Shown in pieces: positions 59,399-64,000 of a stretch of 64,000 nucleotides of DNA; within the stretch, counting starts at the first letter, position 1; every line of letters begins with the position of its first letter. Below the pieces are notes generated by a model. It did not search any database and was not told the origin of the DNA. It saw only the letters and a program-made list of their open reading frames with translations. Source of the DNA: Acidianus sp. HS-5. Its GTDB lineage: Archaea; Thermoproteota; Thermoprotei_A; Sulfolobales; Sulfolobaceae. The stretch covers positions 1,302,001-1,366,000 of the forward strand of contig NZ_AP025245.1 of the NCBI RefSeq assembly GCF_021655615.1. The letters are read 5' to 3'. Both the position numbers and the translations under genes were made by a program.

Positions 59399-61189
59399 AT
59401 GGAGAAAACATACGGCTTAATGTTGTTAGCCTTAATTTTAAGTACATCGGTCTACACATTCTCTTATTCAGTAATTTTGCCAACTCAATATTATGAGTAC
59501 ATGAAGATCTGTGCTTCACAGTACACTGCTTTAATTTATGCAGTTGGAAGTAACTGTAGCGTAAGAGTTATGGTACTTAACCAGCAAAACTTCGAATATT
59601 TCTCTTCAGGATTGAGTTACTCCTCCCTAGTGACCCAATGCGGTAATGAAGTCGTTAACGGAATATTGCTTAACCCCGGAGTATACTACTTAGTTATATA
59701 CTCGCCTAAAGGTTATTCTAACGTTACGTACTCCTATTGTGAAATTCCAGTAAAGCTTACTAACTGCTCAACTCACGTAAGCGAGTATATAATTCTGCAA
59801 CCCTTATATTATGAGAGAATTCCAGTTCATCTATCTACTTTAGGATCTCCTTCAACCCTTAGCTTACAAGGAATATCTAACGAAACAGTTTGTTACAAGA
59901 TCTTAAACTGTGATGGACAGGACGTTTTCTCTTCTAGCGAGGTAACGCTTACGTTAAACGGAACATGCTCTTATTATAATATTACCCTACCTAAAGGAGA
60001 GTATTACTTATGCATTTACAATCCAACTAACTCTCCTGCTTTAGTCTATTTCTGTTATAGGCTTTATCCTCAATACGTTAATCCATTCTTAAGGTTTTCA
60101 GTGTTCCAGGGAGGAAACTATAATTATGCACCAACTGGGATTGCAAGTTACGGTGTAAGTAATACTTCCCCTTATGAAATAAAGTTCTCTTCATTAGCAG
60201 GATATTTTAACATATCCTGCATATTAGCTTATAATTCTTCTCAGAGTTTAGTAAAGCCTTGTGAGGTTTCACTACAACTTAATGCTGTCCTGGTAGTATG
60301 TAATGAGAATAATGAGACACAAATTTATTGGCCTCAAGACGTTATTTGGTTATATACCAATGATAGCATAGTAGTTTATCACGATAACGTGCTCAATTTT
60401 ACAAATCCCATTGCGACATTAACTAACTCTTCAATAACATCACAAAACGGATATGTTTCACCTTCTAATAATAACAACGGTATTATTCAATATTACTACG
60501 GTAATTATAAATATGCACCTTATTTTGCGTACAACTTACCATTTTCAGGATTATTAATAATGAACGAGAGCGTTGTAAAAGGTCAAGGAGTCCTTATAAC
60601 TATGCAAGTAGAGGTTCTCCAGAACGGGACGTCTGCAGTAATGCAGAGCGAAACTTTCGATAAGATATTGATTCACGATCCTTACGTAAAAGATGCATAC
60701 TTCTTAGTCGACGGCAAGGAGTACACTCCCGCAGGTATACATGGTTACTTAGGTTCATTTTATGACGCTGAATTAATTTTAGGTGGTGGAGCCTGTGGAG
60801 AGATAACTACTTTTGAGAAGCTGAATGCAGTCCTTGGATTATATTACTGGAATGGAGATGAGTACGTTACGTTCCCATCATACTATACTTTTGGAGGAGA
60901 CACTGCGGAGTCAACTTATAATGCTCACGTAACGCTGGAGAATAATGGAATGGTTAAAGTTTCGGTAGGGACGCCAGATTTTACATACCTAGGAAAAGTC
61001 AGTCAACAAGCCCTAAAGGTTTCCCCTTACGTTCCTAAGACGACTTCTTCACAGACAACACTGCCTCCCTCAACAACTCCATCATCAACCCAACCTTCTT
61101 CAGCAACGTCTTCCTCTTTAATCCTTTATATCATACCTGCTATGTTAATTATTATTGTAGCGATCATTATACTGGCTAAAAGGAAATAA
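59399..61189 (+). CDS. Thermopsin-like acid protease (peptidase family A5), membrane-anchored
   Basis: The 596-residue exported protein has a signal peptide (MEKTYGLMLLALILSTSVYTFS), a propeptide-like and beta-rich N-part, and then the thermopsin core: PTGIASYGVSNTSPYEIKFSSLAGYFNI, LQLNAVLVVCNENNETQIYWPQDVIWLY, TPAGIHGYLGSFYDAELILGGGACGEITTF and YYWNGDEYVTFPSYYTFGGDTAESTYN. Thermopsins are acid-active, pepstatin-insensitive proteases found in thermoacidophilic archaea. Unlike soluble thermopsin, this one ends with a Ser/Thr-rich stalk and a membrane segment (SLILYIIPAMLIIIVAIIILA) plus KRK, so it is held at the cell surface. It could degrade extracellular protein for the nearby peptide importers. 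Confidence 0.82.
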   Translation: MEKTYGLMLLALILSTSVYTFSYSVILPTQYYEYMKICASQYTALIYAVGSNCSVRVMVLNQQNFEYFSSGLSYSSLVTQCGNEVVNGILLNPGVYYLVIYSPKGYSNVTYSYCEIPVKLTNCSTHVSEYIILQPLYYERIPVHLSTLGSPSTLSLQGISNETVCYKILNCDGQDVFSSSEVTLTLNGTCSYYNITLPKGEYYLCIYNPTNSPALVYFCYRLYPQYVNPFLRFSVFQGGNYNYAPTGIASYGVSNTSPYEIKFSSLAGYFNISCILAYNSSQSLVKPCEVSLQLNAVLVVCNENNETQIYWPQDVIWLYTNDSIVVYHDNVLNFTNPIATLTNSSITSQNGYVSPSNNNNGIIQYYYGNYKYAPYFAYNLPFSGLLIMNESVVKGQGVLITMQVEVLQNGTSAVMQSETFDKILIHDPYVKDAYFLVDGKEYTPAGIHGYLGSFYDAELILGGGACGEITTFEKLNAVLGLYYWNGDEYVTFPSYYTFGGDTAESTYNAHVTLENNGMVKVSVGTPDFTYLGKVSQQALKVSPYVPKTTSSQTTLPPSTTPSSTQPSSATSSSLILYIIPAMLIIIVAIIILAKRK

Positions 61190-61212
61190 CGACGTACTGA
61201 ATTATTTTTATT

Positions 61213-61623
61213 TTATAATTCTTTTTTCGTTTCCTCTATTTTCTTTAATTCCTCCTCAGTTAAGTGAGAGGATATCCAATCAAATCTCAACTCCTTAAGT
61301 AATCTTTTAATATCTTCAGCGTTAGCAGTGTTATTCTTCCACTCATCAAAAAGTTTCAAGGCCTCTTCAGTCATTTTCTGAATCCCTGGGTAATGCTTCT
61401 CAAGTTCTTCTGAAACTTTTAGCATGCAATTTTTAGGCACGGCACAGGGAGTATCTTTCCTATGAAGGTCGTGTTTCATTGCTAAGGATTGTAACATTCT
61501 CCTTAGTGACTTATAAGCTCTCCAAGCTGAGAGTCTTAATTCTCCTTTCTTTAACCTTTCAAAAGCTACTTTAAAGTCATTATAACTCATTTTTGCGTAA
61601 GTCTTCTCATCTCTTATTGGCAT
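61213..61623 (-). CDS. PaREP1/HEPN-like protein
   Basis: A 136-residue all-helical protein. The segment AFERLKKGELRLSAWRAYKSLRRMLQSLAMKHDL is similar to PaREP1/DUF-HEPN helices (small-residue and aromatic pattern), followed by ELEKHYPGIQKMTEEALKLFDEWKNN. The C-terminal tail is charged (LTEEELKKIEETKKEL). It is convergent with the thermopsin gene. No partner gene; function unknown. Confidence 0.55.
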   Translation of the reverse strand: MPIRDEKTYAKMSYNDFKVAFERLKKGELRLSAWRAYKSLRRMLQSLAMKHDLHRKDTPCAVPKNCMLKVSEELEKHYPGIQKMTEEALKLFDEWKNNTANAEDIKRLLKELRFDWISSHLTEEELKKIEETKKEL

Positions 61624-61781
61624 ATAATAAGAGACTAGTTAGGAATTTTAAAGTTCAGCGAGTAATCGCTTCTTCACCTTTCCAGTCCCCAAAAAGTCAT
61701 CATCTTATGATTATTTGAGTCAACTGTTTTAGGTTTAACTTCTGAGGAAAACTTCTAGACTACTGCAGTAGTACTTTGTAT

Positions 61782-62333
61782 ATGACTTCTTCAATGCCTA
61801 CTAGTAGTAGTATTAACTTCATTAGAGATTTAATAAAGAAGTGCCTCGAAAGCCAAAATCCTGTTATGATACGACGTTGTTTTAATTCTATATTCTTTGA
61901 ATTTATTTTGTTTCTGGCTCTTAATTCGCCTTATAATCGTCATCACGAGATTTTTAGGAAACAATCCGACGGTGTATTTAATGGAATAAAGGAGAGTGCT
62001 TTTCTAAATAAACAGTTAGGGCAAATTCTCGATAGTTGGAGTAATCTACCTAGTAAAGATAAGGGGAGAATTAGGGAAACTTTACTTAAACTTTCTATAT
62101 ATAGGACATTAGTTGATCACTATGGCGGTTTTGTGAATGAGATTGTTAATTTGGGGGGTAATAAGATAAGGTTAATAAATAACGTCATAAAAATAGAAAA
62201 GGATAAGGAAGCTAAAGTCGTGTTAAATAATTCATGCGTATCTATTCCAGATTCTTTAGATAACTCAGAAAACATATTAAAGGAAATATTAAAGGAAGTA
62301 AATGATTTACTAAACTTGTTTCAAGCTATTTAG
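61782..62333 (+). CDS. Protein of unknown function
   Basis: ATG 61782 is preferred to TTG 61776, giving 183 residues. The helical protein has no recognised motif (SINFIRDLIKKCLESQNPVMIRRCFNSIFFEFILFLALNSPYNRHHEIFRKQSDGVFNGIKES). The pattern YNRHHEIF with nearby acidic residues is reminiscent of HEPN-like helical proteins but not convincing. Its 3' end overlaps that of the convergent gene at 62310 by 24 bases. Confidence 0.45.
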   Translation: MTSSMPTSSSINFIRDLIKKCLESQNPVMIRRCFNSIFFEFILFLALNSPYNRHHEIFRKQSDGVFNGIKESAFLNKQLGQILDSWSNLPSKDKGRIRETLLKLSIYRTLVDHYGGFVNEIVNLGGNKIRLINNVIKIEKDKEAKVVLNNSCVSIPDSLDNSENILKEILKEVNDLLNLFQAI

Positions 62334-62597
62334 CATCTCTAACGACATAGCCATACTTCTAATTCTTCCCGCGTATTCAGATACGTCTATATTAAACTTA
62401 TGAAATTCATTAATTATTTCTTCCTTGATCTCTTTTAGATCATCTTCTTTGGCATCAGTAATTAGCCATAACCCGGGGTAAAAATAATCTAAGCTGCACT
62501 CAAATCCCTTCTCTCTTAACCTTACCATAAAATCTAGTAATATAAGCAATTCTAGGTGCGTATTATCATAGCCTATATCTTCTATTTCATCTTTCAT
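62310..62597 (-). CDS. Small protein of unknown function
   Basis: A 95-residue protein (MKDEIEDIGYDNTHLELLILLDFMVRLREKGFECSLDYFYPGLWLITDAKEDDLKEIKEEI) with an alpha-beta-alpha pattern. It starts within the stop of the gene upstream (overlap of four bases), so both form a small operon. No family was recognised. Its end overlaps a convergent unknown gene. Confidence 0.5.
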   Translation of the reverse strand: MKDEIEDIGYDNTHLELLILLDFMVRLREKGFECSLDYFYPGLWLITDAKEDDLKEIKEEIINEFHKFNIDVSEYAGRIRSMAMSLEMLNSLKQV

Positions 62598-63052
62598 AAA
62601 ATCAACGAATTTACGGAAACACTCTCTTTTTTAATAATATTCAATTTTTTGATTTTATCAAATACTATTTCAATATACTTCAACTCCTTAGATTCGTTTA
62701 AGCTTAATATGAGAGGTTTCGTGTCTTTATCTGTTATTAGATATAGATATTCGAATAACGATAGAAGAGTTACTGAATAGAATAAATTGGTAATTTTGAA
62801 TTTTTCCAAGATTCTAAAACTAAATTCACGGAAAACATGTTTATCCCATATAGTGAGATAAGTCATGCTGTAAAGATACTCTATAGCTCTCAGTAGGTCA
62901 TATGCATCTTTACTTGCTTTCATAAGATCTTCAGCTATTGATTTGTAATCTATTGGAGGCGATTTTTGAAGAAAATAAGTTATAATTCCTCTTATCTTTT
63001 CATCCTTTATATCAACTTTCAGCAATTCATATATTTCGTCATTTTCACTCAT
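62594..63052 (-). CDS. Protein of unknown function, first gene of a two-gene operon
   Basis: The 152-residue, helical protein (MSENDEIYELLKVDIKDEKIRGIITYFLQKSPPIDYKSIAEDLMKASKDAYDLLRAIEYLYSM) has no membrane segment or catalytic motif. It overlaps the next gene by four bases. Its companion is the 95-residue protein at 62310. The two may form a small module together with the convergent gene at 61782, but no system is recognised. Confidence 0.5.
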   Translation of the reverse strand: MSENDEIYELLKVDIKDEKIRGIITYFLQKSPPIDYKSIAEDLMKASKDAYDLLRAIEYLYSMTYLTIWDKHVFREFSFRILEKFKITNLFYSVTLLSLFEYLYLITDKDTKPLILSLNESKELKYIEIVFDKIKKLNIIKKESVSVNSLIL

Positions 63053-63158
63053 GCTCTTATCACTTTAAAGTCTAATTACTCATTCTGACTTAAATACGTT
63101 AGATGTCTTTATCATTTTTAAAGAAAGGTTTAAATTAACATATTATCAATTTCAGCCT

Positions 63159-63584
63159 ATGGAAACTGAATACGGTGTAAATAAGAGAGGAATTATAATA
63201 ATGACTACATTCTCGCTCTTTTACGCAATGTTAGAGACTGGAATGGACTGGGATCCCAATCAAGGATTGTTGTCGATTTTCTCATTAACTTCTCAATATT
63301 TCTACAGATTCTTATATACCTCAATTTTCCTTTACCCATCATACATGGCTTCAAGAAAGCTTTTCTCAGCGTTAACAATATGGTATTTCATATACGGCTC
63401 TTTAACTGAGGATTTATTTTACTGGCTCATTATGCTTGAGCCTCCTTATAGCTGGTCATGGTTTTACCCAGTGTATTATTACATCCCTATTCCAGACGTA
63501 ATAGAATTACTCCTGCTAGTTGTAATAGCTAAAAAGAAGAAGTTAGTTAGAGTAAATTTACTCTTCAGCAGGAGTAATACTTAG
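63159..63584 (+). CDS. Small multi-pass membrane protein of unknown function
   Basis: The 141-residue protein has three to four hydrophobic segments (IIIMTTFSLFYAMLETGM, FYRFLYTSIFLYPSYMA, LTIWYFIYGSLTEDLFYWLIM, VIELLLLVVIA) with a basic tail (KKKKLVRVNLLFSRS). It is rich in aromatic residues, with Glu/Asp in loops (TEDLFYW). No family recognised. It starts after an AT-rich promoter (TTTAAATTAACATA). Confidence 0.55.
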   Translation: METEYGVNKRGIIIMTTFSLFYAMLETGMDWDPNQGLLSIFSLTSQYFYRFLYTSIFLYPSYMASRKLFSALTIWYFIYGSLTEDLFYWLIMLEPPYSWSWFYPVYYYIPIPDVIELLLLVVIAKKKKLVRVNLLFSRSNT

Positions 63585-63697
63585 AATACTTGCTTAGTTA
63601 AATCAGACTCTTTATATGAGGTTACAAAAAGTTATTATCTACTAAATGTTTCCTAGATGTATGAATGTTTTTATATCAGTCTGACTCATTTTAAATT

Positions 63698-63940
63698 ATG
63701 AAGACTAAAGCACGTGTAGGAAAGAAACTTACAATTCATATCCCTAAGGCTGTTGCTGAAGAACTTAACATAAAAGAAGGCGATATTCTTTCACTAAAAG
63801 TTAAGGATAATAAGATAGTTCTTGAACAGAACGATGCTATACTCCTTTCATTAAAGGGCAAAAAATTCGCCAAACTTACGATAGATGAGGTAGAAAAAAT
63901 AAGCGAAGAGGAACAGAGGGGATATGAAGATTCTCATTGA
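63698..63940 (+). CDS. vapB: VapB-type antitoxin (AbrB/SpoVT domain)
   Basis: The 80-residue protein has the AbrB N-terminal hairpin (RVGKKLTIHIPKAVAEELNIKEGDILSLKVKDNKIVLEQ) and a C-terminal tail that would bind the toxin (LTIDEVEKISEEEQRGYEDSH). The following PIN gene starts 17 bases before this stop with an AGAGGGGA Shine-Dalgarno inside this gene, a typical VapBC arrangement. The complex would autoregulate its promoter; a TATA-like region (TTTTTATATCAGTCTGACTC) lies upstream. Confidence 0.85.
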   Translation: MKTKARVGKKLTIHIPKAVAEELNIKEGDILSLKVKDNKIVLEQNDAILLSLKGKKFAKLTIDEVEKISEEEQRGYEDSH

Positions 63941-64000
63941 TACAACTTTCGTACTTCCTGCTTTAGGCGTAGATGTGGGAGAAGAAGTACTAAACCTTGT
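63924..64000 (+). CDS. vapC: VapC-type PIN-domain toxin, partial (3' end outside window)
   Basis: The frame starts at ATG 63924, within the VapB gene, and reads MKILIDTTFVLPALGVDVGEEVLNL to the window edge. LIDTTF is the first acidic strand of PIN ribonucleases (M-x-LDT-). PIN toxins cleave RNA and are neutralised by VapB. Only 25 residues are visible, so catalytic completeness cannot be judged. Confidence 0.78.
   Translation, partial: MKILIDTTFVLPALGVDVGEEVLNL

Noticed and set aside
61660..61760. Possible C/D-box sRNA (TGATGA-like string on the minus strand)
   Set aside because: No matching D box at suitable spacing and no GC-rich core; likely chance.

Overview
This is a low-GC, gene-dense stretch of a crenarchaeal chromosome, almost certainly from the Sulfolobales (thermoacidophiles). 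The markers are a PolB2/Dpo2 operon, a LeuRS with a degenerate editing site, a thermopsin-type acid protease, PaREP1 proteins, ribosomal protein eL13, a two-part LplA/LplB lipoate ligase, a binding protein with a pilin-type (class III) signal peptide and an AGGTGA-type Shine-Dalgarno. No rRNA, tRNA or CRISPR array was recognised.

Layout. 1-2.2 kb: surface glycan genes (glycosyltransferase cut by the window edge, flippase). 2.5-5.5 kb: accessory genes (orphan AbrB-type protein, an overlapping ATPase + PD-(D/E)XK-like pair, a HEPN protein). 5.8-7.8 kb: panB, a YbjQ-family protein, a secreted protein. 8-12 kb: a sugar-type ABC importer whose two permeases are fused. 12.2-14.7 kb: three-gene PolB2 operon. 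15-22.4 kb: ATPase, APC permeases and an M20 peptidase. 22.5-23.5 kb: lplA/lplB. 23.8-33 kb: secreted Cys-rich protein and a dipeptide/oligopeptide ABC operon. 33-39.4 kb: six-gene complex I/hydrogenase-4-like (Ehr-type) membrane complex, preceded by a fluoride (crcB) riboswitch. 39.6-41.7 kb: an MFS pseudogene interrupted by a decayed IS200/IS605-type element. 41.7-49 kb: DsrE-like protein, thioesterase, broken retropepsin-like gene, LeuRS, tandemly duplicated PaREP1 genes, SQR-like flavoprotein. 49-58 kb: HemL-like protein without the PLP lysine, SF2 helicase, phosphate-type MFS transporter, M20 peptidase, APC permease. 58-64 kb: eL13, HEPN-MNT pair, thermopsin-like protease, small unknown genes and a VapBC pair cut by the window end.

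The most striking feature is the fluoride riboswitch at 39403-39470 (minus strand). It lies in the 5' leader of the Ehr-type operon. A second hairpin that overlaps the aptamer's last nucleotides would sequester the Shine-Dalgarno of the first gene, so a translational ON switch by fluoride can be read directly from the sequence. The complex lacks all NiFe-ligand cysteines, so it is not a hydrogenase. A link between fluoride/HF stress and a proton-translocating module in an acidophile is the best candidate here for an undescribed system.

Several genes are decaying or altered in informative ways: tnpB (in-frame TGA, lost zinc cysteine), a retropepsin-like gene with a stop in the catalytic DTG motif, an MFS gene split around an IS, four transposon-like relics in two families, LeuRS editing-site substitutions and a HemL paralog with Lys changed to Arg. 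All calls come from reading the sequence and remembered family motifs; no database search was run.
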